A stretch of 42,176 nt of DNA, taken from the NCBI GenBank assembly GCA_938008535.1, contig CALLKF010000122.1, positions 1 to 42,176 on the forward strand. The letters run 5' to 3'. Both the position numbers and the translations under genes were made by a program. Of this stretch, positions 9,199 through 18,252 are shown piece by piece; the first letter of the stretch is position 1; the number at the start of each line of letters is the position of its first letter. Source of the DNA: an uncultured Saprospirales bacterium (GTDB lineage: Bacteria > Bacteroidota > Bacteroidia > Chitinophagales > JADIYW01). The notes beneath the pieces were generated by a model. That model was given only the letters and a program-made list of their open reading frames with translations, made no database searches and had not been told where the DNA came from.

Positions 9199-9408
9199 CT
9201 ATGCCAGTTTCACTTTGTTGCCATCGAATTCCACAATAGTATCTTTGGTGAGCTTATTGCGTTTGCGTAGTTCTTTTTTGCCATTTACTTTCACCAAACC
9301 AGCATCAATTGCAGCGTTTGCTTGCGCTCCACTTTCGCACCACGCTAATGCTTTCAGTAATTGGTTTAGCAAAATAATTTCTTCTTTTATTGCAAATGTT
9401 TCTGTCAT
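9199..9408 (-). CDS. S4-domain RNA-binding protein (YbcJ/YaaA-like)
   Basis: The 69-residue protein is almost entirely an S4 RNA-binding domain: LLKALAWCESGAQANAAIDA, then GLVKVNGKKELRKRNKL, then a short beta segment ending IVEFDGNKVKLA. Length and sequence match the YbcJ/YaaA family of small cytoplasmic RNA-binding proteins, some of which are linked to ribosome assembly or rRNA recognition. The gene starts 8 bp downstream of the first DUF218 lipoprotein gene on the same strand, so it may be the last gene of that transcript. It converges on the HTH gene with 4 bp between stops. Confidence 0.9.
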   Translation of the reverse strand: MTETFAIKEEIILLNQLLKALAWCESGAQANAAIDAGLVKVNGKKELRKRNKLTKDTIVEFDGNKVKLA

Positions 9409-9416
9409 AGTAGTTG

Positions 9417-10085
9417 TTATTCGTAATACGTTTTATTCAGGTTTTTGCCTAACGTGCCTCTGAATCGTTTCATGAAACTTTCTCTTTCTGTTATAGATAC
9501 GAAATTTTCATCAAAAGCTTGTTGTTTGTCAATTTTTGGAGTAACCATAATAGATTTCATTGATTTGATAATCGTAAAATCAATTGGAATAGAAGCAATA
9601 TCTTTACTTACATTTTTATTCATAAATACATTTAAAAATTTCGCCTGAAATGGGTCAGTAGCCAGTGCAATTTTTTTGAATCCAAGGTTTTTAGCATGTT
9701 TGTAAGAGTAATAAATATTCTCTGTACTGTGTTCTGCTTTTGTCTCTAAATAAATATTTTCTTTTGGAATGCCGATTGCTTCTGCAAATAAAGCCATCAT
9801 TTTTGCTTCATAATAAGGTGAATAAACAGCAGAACCAGAGAACATTATATTTTTTGTAATACCTTTATCAAACAAATATTTTGCCCAGTAAATTCTTGCT
9901 TGTAAAACTTTATTTAAAGATTTGCTATCCATTGGAGCTCCAGGAACAATGATGATATCATAGGTTTCTTTTGCTGCTTTAGCATACGATTTTTGACATT
10001 GTTTTTTAGAATACATGCAACTGGTGAATAATAGCGGACAAGCTACTAAACAAATGAGTGCTAATTTTAATGTGCTTGATTTCAT
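9417..10085 (-). CDS. DUF218 (SanA/YdcF-like) lipoprotein, copy 1
   Basis: The 222-residue protein begins with a lipoprotein signal ending CPLLFTSC. The DUF218 domain starts at about residue 43 with DIIIVPGAPMDS and continues through KNIMFSGSAVYSPYYEAKMM, ETKAEHSTENIYYSYKHAK and ALATDPFQAKF. SanA/YdcF relatives act at the envelope, with SanA linked to barrier function, but the biochemical activity is unsettled. A second copy, similar over its whole length, lies 43 bp upstream on the same strand, so this is a recent tandem duplication. The conserved Gly, Glu-His and Asp residues are kept in both copies, so both look functional. Confidence 0.85.
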   Translation of the reverse strand: MKSSTLKLALICLVACPLLFTSCMYSKKQCQKSYAKAAKETYDIIIVPGAPMDSKSLNKVLQARIYWAKYLFDKGITKNIMFSGSAVYSPYYEAKMMALFAEAIGIPKENIYLETKAEHSTENIYYSYKHAKNLGFKKIALATDPFQAKFLNVFMNKNVSKDIASIPIDFTIIKSMKSIMVTPKIDKQQAFDENFVSITERESFMKRFRGTLGKNLNKTYYE

Positions 10086-10128
10086 TGTATTTATTTTTTA
10101 ATTGTGATTATTTTTGTTGATTTAATTT

Positions 10129-10797
10129 TTATTCGTAATAGGTTTTATTTAGATTTTTACCCATGGTTCCTCTTAGGCGTTTAAAGAAATTTTCTCTTTC
10201 TTTGATAGAGATAAAATCTTTATTAAAAGCTTGTTGAATATCTATTTCAGGTGTTATCATAGTTGGTTCCAGCGATTTGATAACATCAAATTTTATTGGA
10301 ATATTTGCGACATCTTTACTGACTCTTTTTTTCATAAATCGGTTTAATGATTTAGCTTGGAAAGGATCTGTAGCTAATGCAATTTTAGTAAAACCCATTT
10401 TTTTTGCTTTTTTATAAGAGTAGTATACATTTTCTGTACTATGTTCTGCTTTAGTTTCTGTTAATATATTTTCTTTTGGAATTCCAATCGCCTCAGCATA
10501 CATTGCCATCATTTTACCTTCATAATATGGTGAATAAACGGAAGATCCTGAGTACATAATATTTTTAGCAATTCCTTTATCAAACAAATATTTTGACCAA
10601 TAAATTCTGGCTTTCAAAACTCTATTTAATGATTTGCTATCCATTGGAGCTCCAGGAACTATGATTACATCAAATGTTTCTTTTTCAACTTTCGCATATG
10701 ACTTTTGGCACTTCTTTTTAGAATACATACAACTAGTAAATAACAATGGACATGCCACTAAACAGATAAGCAATAATTTAATAGTAGTTGGTTTCAT
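10129..10797 (-). CDS. DUF218 (SanA/YdcF-like) lipoprotein, copy 2
   Basis: The 222-residue paralogue aligns with its downstream neighbour without gaps. It has the same lipobox (LLFTSC), the same VIIVPGAPMDSKSLNRVL core, AEHSTENVYYSYKKAK, LATDPFQAKSL and the same C-terminus GKNLNKTYYE. Most differences are conservative. Role as for copy 1: an envelope-anchored DUF218 protein of unknown activity. It is the first gene of the likely transcript 10797-9199; 140 bp separate its start from ATG 10938 on the other strand (191 bp from the cyclophilin start). Confidence 0.85.
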   Translation of the reverse strand: MKPTTIKLLLICLVACPLLFTSCMYSKKKCQKSYAKVEKETFDVIIVPGAPMDSKSLNRVLKARIYWSKYLFDKGIAKNIMYSGSSVYSPYYEGKMMAMYAEAIGIPKENILTETKAEHSTENVYYSYKKAKKMGFTKIALATDPFQAKSLNRFMKKRVSKDVANIPIKFDVIKSLEPTMITPEIDIQQAFNKDFISIKERENFFKRLRGTMGKNLNKTYYE

Positions 10798-10988
10798 TGT
10801 GTGAGTGTTTTATTTTGTTTAAGATACTTGATTAATGATTAAACGTTTTAATTGAAAAAAAGTTTTACAAAAAGAAGAAATAAGTTCAATTTACTTAAAC
10901 ATAAGTGTTAATTTTAATTTTTTGAAAGCAAAATCAGGTGAAATTCAGCCGTTTTACTATTTTTAAAAATAATTACATACTTATTCTT

Positions 10989-11642
10989 ATGAAAAAATAC
11001 GCATTCATTTTTTTTACACTGATTATTCATACATTTTCGATGAATGCTCAAACGTATAAAGCCATTATAAAAACAAATTACGGTAATATTACTGTGGTTT
11101 TATTTGATGAAACACCGTTACATCGTGATAATTTTATCAAGTTAGTGAAGGAACATTTTTATGATAGTTTACTATTTCATCGTGTAATTAAAGGTTTTGT
11201 TATACAAGGTGGTGATCCAACTTCTAAAACAGCAAAAGATACTTCGTTGTTAGGTGAAGGCGATTTAGGATATACCATTCCTGCTGAGTTTAATGCAAAA
11301 TATTTTCATAAGAAAGGTGTTTTGGCTCAAGCACGCGATGACAATCCGCAAAAGGCATCTTCTGCTTGTCAGTTTTATATTGTGCAAGGTAAAATTGCCA
11401 ACGATTCGACATTTATAAAAGCAAAAAAACGAACAGGAAATGAAACACCTGAAGCCAATAAAAAAGTATATCGAAAAATTGGAGGAATTCCGCATTTAGA
11501 TATGAACTATACTATATACGGTGAAGTGATAAAAGGTATGAAAATAGTAGATAAAATTGCTGCTGTCAAAACAGATAAAAACGACCGACCTTTAGAAGCA
11601 GTTCGTATTAAAACCATAGAAATAATTCAACAAAAAAAATAA
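10989..11642 (+). CDS. Secreted cyclophilin-type peptidyl-prolyl isomerase
   Basis: The gene encodes a cyclophilin that catalyses cis-trans isomerisation of proline bonds, probably in the periplasm. Motifs are IKTNYGNITVVLFDETPLHR, FYDSLLFHRVIKGFVIQGGD (active-site FHRVIKGFVIQGGD), GVLAQARDDNPQKASSACQFYI and, near the end, YTIYGEVIKGMKIVDKIA. I chose ATG 10989 because it gives a clean signal peptide (MKKYAFIFFTLIIHTFSMNA); starting at 10938 would add 17 residues before it. An insertion of about 25 residues after FYIVQGKIAND is typical of Bacteroidota homologues. No linked gene on this strand. Confidence 0.93.
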   Translation: MKKYAFIFFTLIIHTFSMNAQTYKAIIKTNYGNITVVLFDETPLHRDNFIKLVKEHFYDSLLFHRVIKGFVIQGGDPTSKTAKDTSLLGEGDLGYTIPAEFNAKYFHKKGVLAQARDDNPQKASSACQFYIVQGKIANDSTFIKAKKRTGNETPEANKKVYRKIGGIPHLDMNYTIYGEVIKGMKIVDKIAAVKTDKNDRPLEAVRIKTIEIIQQKK

Positions 11643-11707
11643 TTTTTTTCTGTTGAATTAGTCTTCATAATCTTTGCGTAAAATCTTATAAAACTTTGTG
11701 TTTATAT

Positions 11708-12682
11708 TTAAAATCGATTGAAACTACCAGTAATACTGGCATAGCCACCCCAAATTCCATAAGCACCGACTACATTTGATTTTACATAAACTGCTGACCC
11801 AAAAGGATTGCCTTGGCTACTTCTATTGGCTTCTACAGTGTGCCAGAAATCATAATGAGGTTTATCTATAACAGAAAGCTTTATTGTACAAACAGAATCA
11901 CCAACATTCCAATAACCAGCTCGATTAAAATCAGTACTTCCAATACTTCCAATTGGATGTCCTTTTGGAATAAAAATTTCTATTTTTCCACCATTTACTA
12001 AAGCATCGTCAAAAACAGATCGGTCATTAATTAAAAATGCTTCATTGTCAGCTTTAGTAAAATAACGATAAAAAGTTCCCGGAGCTGGTGGATCATATAA
12101 TCGACCATATACTTGGAAAAATGAGTCGGCTAATGTTGCATCTGGATGAGGTTTCAACCAAAGTGAATCAAAAAATACTGGTTGAGGAACGGTAGTGGTC
12201 GATGTTATAATTTTACTGTCAACCGTAATTTTTAAATCATATTTTTTACCAAATTTTCCAACAAAACCGGTATCTGCTAAAGAAACAGTGTAAAGTGTAA
12301 TAGGAGGAAATTGAGATGCGCTGGTAATATTAATTCCTAATTGTGCAGCTAATGCAATTGCGATTGAATCTGGCAAAGATTGTATCAATGCGCCATTATA
12401 TTCTGCTAATTGCACCGTATCATCATCTGTAGTTACGGTGATTTGAGCACCACTCACAAAATAATTTGCCAAATTACTTAAATTGATATTTCCGTAAAAC
12501 GCAGCATTTTTTGTCAATACGACATACGGTGGAATTCCGTTTTCAATATGTCCTTCAACCACATAAGCACTTGCCGGATTGGGTACTTTTAAATCAATTT
12601 CTTTTTCGCATGCAACAAATAAAACAATAGATGCAATGCAAACAGAAAATAACAATATGTAGCTTTTAATAATTTTTGTCAT
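11708..12682 (-). CDS. DUF4249 lipoprotein partner of the TonB receptor
   Basis: The 324-residue protein has a lipoprotein signal (IVLFVACEKEIDL) and the DUF4249 start pattern VPNPASAYVVEGHIENGIPP, followed by Ig-like beta-rich sequence. DUF4249 proteins are outer-membrane-associated lipoproteins found almost only in Bacteroidota, directly downstream of TonB-dependent receptors, and are thought to act as surface partners of those receptors. Here the start lies 3 bp after the stop of the receptor gene, so the two are co-translated. The ligand is unknown. Confidence 0.9.
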   Translation of the reverse strand: MTKIIKSYILLFSVCIASIVLFVACEKEIDLKVPNPASAYVVEGHIENGIPPYVVLTKNAAFYGNINLSNLANYFVSGAQITVTTDDDTVQLAEYNGALIQSLPDSIAIALAAQLGINITSASQFPPITLYTVSLADTGFVGKFGKKYDLKITVDSKIITSTTTVPQPVFFDSLWLKPHPDATLADSFFQVYGRLYDPPAPGTFYRYFTKADNEAFLINDRSVFDDALVNGGKIEIFIPKGHPIGSIGSTDFNRAGYWNVGDSVCTIKLSVIDKPHYDFWHTVEANRSSQGNPFGSAVYVKSNVVGAYGIWGGYASITGSFNRF

Positions 12683-12685
12683 GAT

Positions 12686-15094
12686 TTAAAATTTAAAGTT
12701 CCAGGTAAAAGATGGAATAATTGGAAATAAAGAAACATTGATAGCAGTTTGTTTTAAATTACCTGATTTAATTTCGCCATCTACTTTGTTGTAAATGAAG
12801 TATGTGTTTTTTCTATTATAAACGTTATAAATAGAAATATTATAACTCGAACGGAAACGACGATTAGGTCTGCGTTTTGGAATAGGTGCGTAGTTCAACG
12901 AAAAATCCATTCTGTGGTATGCAGGCACTCGAATTGAGTTTCTTTGTCCATAAATAAAGAACGGTGAAAACTCAATTAAACCAATACCAGTCACAGGTGT
13001 AATGGCGTTTCCAGTTGCATATACAAACGTGGTTGCTATTGTCCATTCTTTATTAAAATCGTAAGCAATGTTAATGGTTAAATCGTTGGTTCTGTCATAT
13101 TTTGCAGGAAATGTTTTTCCACCGTTGATGTCGGGAAATTTTCTATCGGAACGAGAAATAGTATAACCAATCCAACCATTAAATTTCCCAGTTCTTTTCT
13201 TTAAAAATAATTCTAACCCATACGCTTTTCCTTTACCAAAAACATAACCACGTTCTTGATCTACATTTAAATCGCCTACATAACTTTCAGCATATTCAAT
13301 CTGATTCCAAAGATGTTTGAAATATGCTTCGGCTGAAAATTCAAACATATTATTTTTAAAGTTTCTAAAATAACCAACAGAATATTGAAGAGCCATTTGT
13401 GGTTTCACATATTGTGAACTTTGAACCCAAATATCTGTCGGCAACGTTGAGTTAGAACTTGAAACTAAATGTATATATTGGTAGTTTAAGCCAGCACCTG
13501 CTTTAAATGAGTTGTCTTTTCCAAAGGCATAACGCATACTCATACGTGGCTCTGGACCAACATATGTTTTTACTGGTTTTGCTTTTCCATAGTAAGTAGT
13601 GTCTTGTCCAACATAACCATCGCCAGTAATGTTGGTGTATGGACCAATGTGTTGGAATAAACTTAAACGGAAACCAAAGTCGAATTTTAATTTTTCATTT
13701 ACATCAAATTCATGATCGATATATAGCGCCACTTCATGTGAGTATCTTTTATTTACAGTAGAATTAAATTTAGAATCACCAGTGCGCAAGGTAGCTTGTG
13801 TTGGAGTCATTCGGTGATGCGTATATTGTGCTCCAATTTTTAATTTATGTTTGGTGTTTAAGTAATAATCAAAATCTACTTTTACATTATAATCGCGCAC
13901 ACCAGAATTTGCTTTGAATCCAAAATCTAATTGTTCACCTGTAAAACTAAATTGATAATCGTTAAAAATAAACGACATATTCATAAATAATTTGTCGCTA
14001 AATAAATGGTTGTAGCGTACAGTAGCAGTGGCATTGCCCCAAGGAATTTTCACTTTTGTATTGTTTTTAGCTGAATTATAAACAAACACATCTTTGCCAT
14101 AATAACCACTTACATACAATCTGTCTTTATCGGAAAATTGGTAATTTGCTTTTACATTTAAATCGTAGAAAAAATAATTGGTTCCAGCAAAATCAGTTCT
14201 TTTTAATGCTGGTTGTGCAATATCAAAAATATAAGTTCTTCTTCCAGAAATTAAAATAGAACCTTTACGATTTCTATCAGCATATTTCTTTTTTTGCATC
14301 GGTGCTTGTAATGTTAAACGTGATGAAATTAATCCAATTCCACCTTCCAGTTCAAATTGTTTGCTGTTTCCTTCTTTCATTTGCACATCAATTACAGAAG
14401 ATAAGCGACCACCATAATTCGAAGGCATGGTACCTTTTATGAGTGTTACGTTTTTTACGGCATCTGCATTGAAAACAGAAAAGAATCCAAATAAATGACC
14501 AGTGTTATAAACTACAGCATCATCTAACAATACTAAATTTTGGTCTGGACCACCACCACGCACATAAATTCCAGAGTTACCTTCGCCAGCAGCTTGAACA
14601 CCAGGCATTAGTTGCAATGCTTTAATTATGTCAACTTCACCCATAAATGCAGGAATTGATTTTATGCGTTCAATCGACAATTCTTCTTTTCCCATTTGTG
14701 TGCTTTTCACATTCTCATCTTTGCGTTCGCTGCTAATTACTACTTCATCCAATACTCTAGCATCATCCGATAATTCAATATTATTTCGAATGTCTTTATC
14801 CAAAATAATTTCTTTGATTTGTGTATTGTAGCCAATATAAGAGAATGCAACTTGATATGTTCCTTTAGGTAGAGATAAGGAATAAAAGCCATATAAATTG
14901 GTGGTGGCACCTAATGCATTGTTTCCAACCACATAAATATTGGCACCTATAATTGCTTCGCCATTTTTTTTATCTTTTAAAAAACCACTGAGTGTAAATT
15001 TTTCTGTTTTGGTATCTTGTTTTGTTTCTTGAGCAACCGAGAAAAATCCAATGGAAATAAGCAAAACAGAAAGAATTATAGATGTATAGCGCAT
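12686..15094 (-). CDS. TonB-dependent receptor with carboxypeptidase-regulatory N-domain
   Basis: The 802-residue outer-membrane transporter has a signal peptide ending near SVAQ, then a carboxypeptidase-regulatory-like domain (FTLSGFLKDKKNGEAIIGAN, about residues 33-110). A plug follows (KALQLMPGVQAAGEGNSGIYVRGGG in overlapping form, LVLLDDAVVYNTGHLFGFFS), and then the beta-barrel, ending in aromatic PSFTWNFKF. The absence of a SusD homologue and the presence of a DUF4249 partner suggest a substrate other than glycans. The gene follows the T9SS protease gene by 48 bp on the same strand; uptake of cleaved peptides is possible but is inference. Confidence 0.95.
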   Translation of the reverse strand: MRYTSIILSVLLISIGFFSVAQETKQDTKTEKFTLSGFLKDKKNGEAIIGANIYVVGNNALGATTNLYGFYSLSLPKGTYQVAFSYIGYNTQIKEIILDKDIRNNIELSDDARVLDEVVISSERKDENVKSTQMGKEELSIERIKSIPAFMGEVDIIKALQLMPGVQAAGEGNSGIYVRGGGPDQNLVLLDDAVVYNTGHLFGFFSVFNADAVKNVTLIKGTMPSNYGGRLSSVIDVQMKEGNSKQFELEGGIGLISSRLTLQAPMQKKKYADRNRKGSILISGRRTYIFDIAQPALKRTDFAGTNYFFYDLNVKANYQFSDKDRLYVSGYYGKDVFVYNSAKNNTKVKIPWGNATATVRYNHLFSDKLFMNMSFIFNDYQFSFTGEQLDFGFKANSGVRDYNVKVDFDYYLNTKHKLKIGAQYTHHRMTPTQATLRTGDSKFNSTVNKRYSHEVALYIDHEFDVNEKLKFDFGFRLSLFQHIGPYTNITGDGYVGQDTTYYGKAKPVKTYVGPEPRMSMRYAFGKDNSFKAGAGLNYQYIHLVSSSNSTLPTDIWVQSSQYVKPQMALQYSVGYFRNFKNNMFEFSAEAYFKHLWNQIEYAESYVGDLNVDQERGYVFGKGKAYGLELFLKKRTGKFNGWIGYTISRSDRKFPDINGGKTFPAKYDRTNDLTINIAYDFNKEWTIATTFVYATGNAITPVTGIGLIEFSPFFIYGQRNSIRVPAYHRMDFSLNYAPIPKRRPNRRFRSSYNISIYNVYNRKNTYFIYNKVDGEIKSGNLKQTAINVSLFPIIPSFTWNFKF

Positions 15095-15142
15095 TTGTAA
15101 ATTTATTAGAATAAATATAGAAACAATGCGACAAATTTAAGA

Positions 15143-16783
15143 TTATTCCTTTATTATTTTTTTGGTAAAAACATCGCCGTTTTTCATCAGAATTCTCAAC
15201 AAGAACATGCCAGATGAATTATTGTTCATTTGTACAGTTTTTTCAGATGATGGAAAATCTGTTTCTTTTAGAACTAATTGGCCAACTTGATTAAAAACTT
15301 CTACAGATTGTATTGGCGTAATTGATTTATTTTGAATGACTAAGTAATCATTTATTGGATTTGGAAATAAAATTATTTCACTTTCTAATTTGCTGTTAGA
15401 AACATAGTTTGGTGAAGATAATAATTGGTATGCTTTTTTAAAATCTGGAATACCATAACCAACTCTTTTATCTGGTGTAAGAAATTGCGAAGCACTTTGT
15501 TCAATCGCAGTTTTTATTTGCCAGGCAGTTTTATCTGGAAATGCTTGCAGCAAACAAGTTGCCATTCCAGCTAATGATGGACAGGCAAATGAGGTTCCAT
15601 TTCCAGCAGAAATAGTTCCAGTTGTATTAATAAAATTAGCTGACGAACCAACTGCTGCTACGTTTGGTTTAACACGAATGTCTGTTGCTAAGCCGTAACC
15701 ACTAAATGATGCAATATTACCATTTTTGTCTACAGCTGCAATAGCAAATGCGCTGTCTGCATCTGATGGTGTTGAAATGTAGTGCCATGGTTTTGCGCCT
15801 TCATTTCCAGCTGCAACACAAATTAATATATTTTTAGAAGCTGCAATATTTACTGCTTTTGCTGCAGGCGTATTATTTTTTTTCATGTCAGATGTATCAT
15901 GGTTTTCAAAAGCAGAATCAAAAGTTGTATAACCTAATGAAATACTAACTACATCAACACCTAATTGATCGCATCTTTGTAAAGCAGTTGCCAAATTAAA
16001 TTCTTCTTGTAAACGTTCGCTACCACCATCATTATTTTCTGTTTGGAATAGGTAGAACTTAGATTTTGTTGATGTTCCGATATATTGGTTGGCTTTAATT
16101 CCAGCAATAAAAGAAAAGCAATATGCACCATGTGCGTCATCAGTTGCAGTGAAAACAGTAGAGTCATTGTGCACATAATCATAAGCACCTATCATTCTAT
16201 TTTCAGAAAATACTGTGGCAAATCCAGGATTCGTATTTGCATTTCTAAAGCCAGCGTCGCAAATGGCAATCGTCATATTTTCGCCATTATAACCTTGTTC
16301 GTGCAAGTATTCGCCATTTAATAAATGAAATTGAGCATAGGATGAAACATAGTTATCTTCAAATTCAACATTTTGGATTTCTGCACAATCATTATTTTCT
16401 TTTATGGATGAAATATTACTTTTTTCTGAAGTTGATTTTTCAACTTTTTGTATAGAAGAAATAAAAGATAATTTTGAAATAGTTGAGATTGATTTTTCGT
16501 CAGCACTAATTAAAACAGCGTTTAACCAATTTGATTCGGAAAGAATTGAAATTCCTGTGTTTTGTATTTCAGTTTTATAACTTTCATTTACAGGAAAATC
16601 TTTTTCATCAAAAGGTATATTGAATTTTTTTCTTTTTTCAATTGCTTTTTCTGTAAATATTTTTTTTATATCAAAAGTGTGATTTTTATCTTTAAAAGTA
16701 ACAATATATTTGTTGTTCGCTTGCGCAAAAATTGGTAAAATAAAACAGCAAAAAAGTAGAAATGTAAATTTATTCTTTACCAT
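15143..16783 (-). CDS. Secreted S8 subtilisin-like protease with T9SS sorting domain
   Basis: The 546-residue protein has a signal peptide (to about residue 22), a propeptide, and a subtilase domain with the catalytic triad visible as Asp176 (AICDAGF), His218 (DDAHGAY) and Ser398 (GTSFACPSLAG). The oxyanion region SISLG / AAGNEG is also present. From about residue 465 it has the type IX secretion Por C-terminal domain (ILFPNPINDYLVIQ, VEVFNQVGQLV, GMFLLRI, TKKIIKE), so it is predicted to be exported and anchored at the cell surface. Its start overlaps the end of the upstream lipoprotein gene by 14 bp. The family is certain; the substrate is not. Confidence 0.95.
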   Translation of the reverse strand: MVKNKFTFLLFCCFILPIFAQANNKYIVTFKDKNHTFDIKKIFTEKAIEKRKKFNIPFDEKDFPVNESYKTEIQNTGISILSESNWLNAVLISADEKSISTISKLSFISSIQKVEKSTSEKSNISSIKENNDCAEIQNVEFEDNYVSSYAQFHLLNGEYLHEQGYNGENMTIAICDAGFRNANTNPGFATVFSENRMIGAYDYVHNDSTVFTATDDAHGAYCFSFIAGIKANQYIGTSTKSKFYLFQTENNDGGSERLQEEFNLATALQRCDQLGVDVVSISLGYTTFDSAFENHDTSDMKKNNTPAAKAVNIAASKNILICVAAGNEGAKPWHYISTPSDADSAFAIAAVDKNGNIASFSGYGLATDIRVKPNVAAVGSSANFINTTGTISAGNGTSFACPSLAGMATCLLQAFPDKTAWQIKTAIEQSASQFLTPDKRVGYGIPDFKKAYQLLSSPNYVSNSKLESEIILFPNPINDYLVIQNKSITPIQSVEVFNQVGQLVLKETDFPSSEKTVQMNNNSSGMFLLRILMKNGDVFTKKIIKE

Positions 16784-17534
16784 AGCTTAAGGCAGTTTGT
16801 CGGTAAATAAATCCATTTAATTTTGACTTCAGGAAATTAGGTTCTCCTGGAATTGGTTGTGCATCAAGTCGCCATAATTCTTTATTTACTAAGCCAATTT
16901 TTCTTGCATATTTTTCTTCAGAAAATAATTTATTTACTTTAGATGAATCTGCAATTTGCAATATGGTTAAGGTAGAATCAAAAACTTTTATGCCATTTGA
17001 ATATCGAACATCTTTATCCGAAACAGTATAAGTCCAATCGAATTTAATGTTTGAATTTTTGAGTGGTTGAAACGGAATTTCATTTAAAAAATATTTATTG
17101 CCTTTCCATTCGCTGCTTTTTGAAACAGGAAAAGTGAGTTTTACATATCGAATATTATCTTCTATTACTTCTACATTTCTATCCGTTTTTACTTGATACC
17201 AAACATTATTCACTTCAACAAATGGATGTAACAAAGTGTCATCTGTTACATAGCGTTCAATTTTACGTGCGGTTCTACCTAAATTATCAATAAATTGTTC
17301 GGTAATTTTTTCTTTTAAAAAATAAGATGTACTTCGTTGATATTGTGATAAATCTGAATTGAAGAAAAAGTCATTGTACAAAATAGAATCTACTTTATAA
17401 ATAACAAAAGTTCCAGAATCATCTGGAAAATAATTAGCATCAGCAGTTAAGCTAACGGTTTCGTATTCTTTTTTACAACCGTTTACGCTTACTAATAAAA
17501 TGGTAATAAATGCGCTATAAATTAATTGCTTCAT
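16770..17534 (-). CDS. Hypothetical lipoprotein upstream of the subtilase
   Basis: The 254-residue protein has a lipoprotein signal ending VSVNGCKKEYE and a beta-rich mature part with FPDDSGTFVIYKVDSILYND. Such sequences recur in Bacteroidota lipoproteins that I recognise only as uncharacterised. It is the first gene of a minus-strand group with the T9SS protease, TonB receptor and DUF4249 lipoprotein, and overlaps the protease start by 14 bp. A role in the same surface complex is plausible but not shown. Confidence 0.75.
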   Translation of the reverse strand: MKQLIYSAFITILLVSVNGCKKEYETVSLTADANYFPDDSGTFVIYKVDSILYNDFFFNSDLSQYQRSTSYFLKEKITEQFIDNLGRTARKIERYVTDDTLLHPFVEVNNVWYQVKTDRNVEVIEDNIRYVKLTFPVSKSSEWKGNKYFLNEIPFQPLKNSNIKFDWTYTVSDKDVRYSNGIKVFDSTLTILQIADSSKVNKLFSEEKYARKIGLVNKELWRLDAQPIPGEPNFLKSKLNGFIYRQTALSYGKE

Positions 17535-17655
17535 ACTTTAAATATAGTATAAAGATGCAAAATTATAAAATAAAGTTGTCTGTAATTTTTAACTTAATCG
17601 TTTTTTATTTGTTTATACTATGAAAATTACATTTTTAATCTAAAATTTAACAGAA

Positions 17656-18114
17656 ATGTCGGTACATAAACTGCAATTTAAACAAATCATAGCTCAGCCA
17701 ATTGAAGTTGTTTGGCAATTTTTTTCAAATCCAAATAATTTAGAAACCATCACACCACCAGAAATGGGTTTTAAGCACACTGTTTATGAAGATGATTGCG
17801 TTTATGCAGGCATGATAATATTGCATAAAGTAAAACCTGTGTTGAATTTGCCAATAAATTGGATGACTGAAATTACACAAGTAAACGCACCAAATTTATT
17901 TATTGATGAACAACGTAAAGGAATTTACAGTTTTTGGCATCATCAACATCATTTTAAATCAGTGGAACAAGGAACTGAAATGATTGATATTATACATTAT
18001 GAAGTTCCATTTGGATTTTTAGGTGATGTGGTTAATACATTATACGTTAGAAATAAAATTCAATCTATTTTTGATTTTCGATTTAAAAAAGTTGAAGAAA
18101 TTTTTGGCAAATAG
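17656..18114 (+). CDS. SRPBCC-fold ligand-binding protein
   Basis: The 152-residue protein has the START/Bet v1-like (SRPBCC) pattern: KLQFKQIIAQPIEVVWQFFS at the N-terminus, NLETITPPEMGF, then WMTEITQV and a C-terminal helix (FDFRFKKVEEIFG). Members bind hydrophobic ligands and are often annotated as cyclase/dehydrase-like. It is cytoplasmic, with no catalytic residues obvious. It is followed by a palindromic repeat and then a small membrane protein on the same strand. Confidence 0.85.
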   Translation: MSVHKLQFKQIIAQPIEVVWQFFSNPNNLETITPPEMGFKHTVYEDDCVYAGMIILHKVKPVLNLPINWMTEITQVNAPNLFIDEQRKGIYSFWHHQHHFKSVEQGTEMIDIIHYEVPFGFLGDVVNTLYVRNKIQSIFDFRFKKVEEIFGK

Positions 18115-18163
18115 TTTTAAGAAAGAAATAGATGCCGAAATAAATCCGAATCTTCGGAACGGC

Positions 18164-18222
18164 ATGACAGCGACGCCTTGCTGCGACGCTGTCATACTGA
18201 ACTTGTTTCAGTATCTTTCATT
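18164..18222. repeat. Dispersed palindromic repeat with two hairpins
   Basis: The first hairpin has arms ATGACAGCG (18164-18172) and CGCTGTCAT (18187-18195) with an inner CGC/GCG extension after an A-A mismatch. The second overlaps it: ATACTGAA (18194-18201), a 5-nt loop, and TTCAGTAT (18207-18214). The composition is more GC-rich than the surroundings. It belongs to the same dispersed family as the copies at 2404-2450 and 20482-20508. Confidence 0.75.
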
Positions 18223-18252
18223 TAATTTTGTACTTTTATAAAAAATAAAAAC

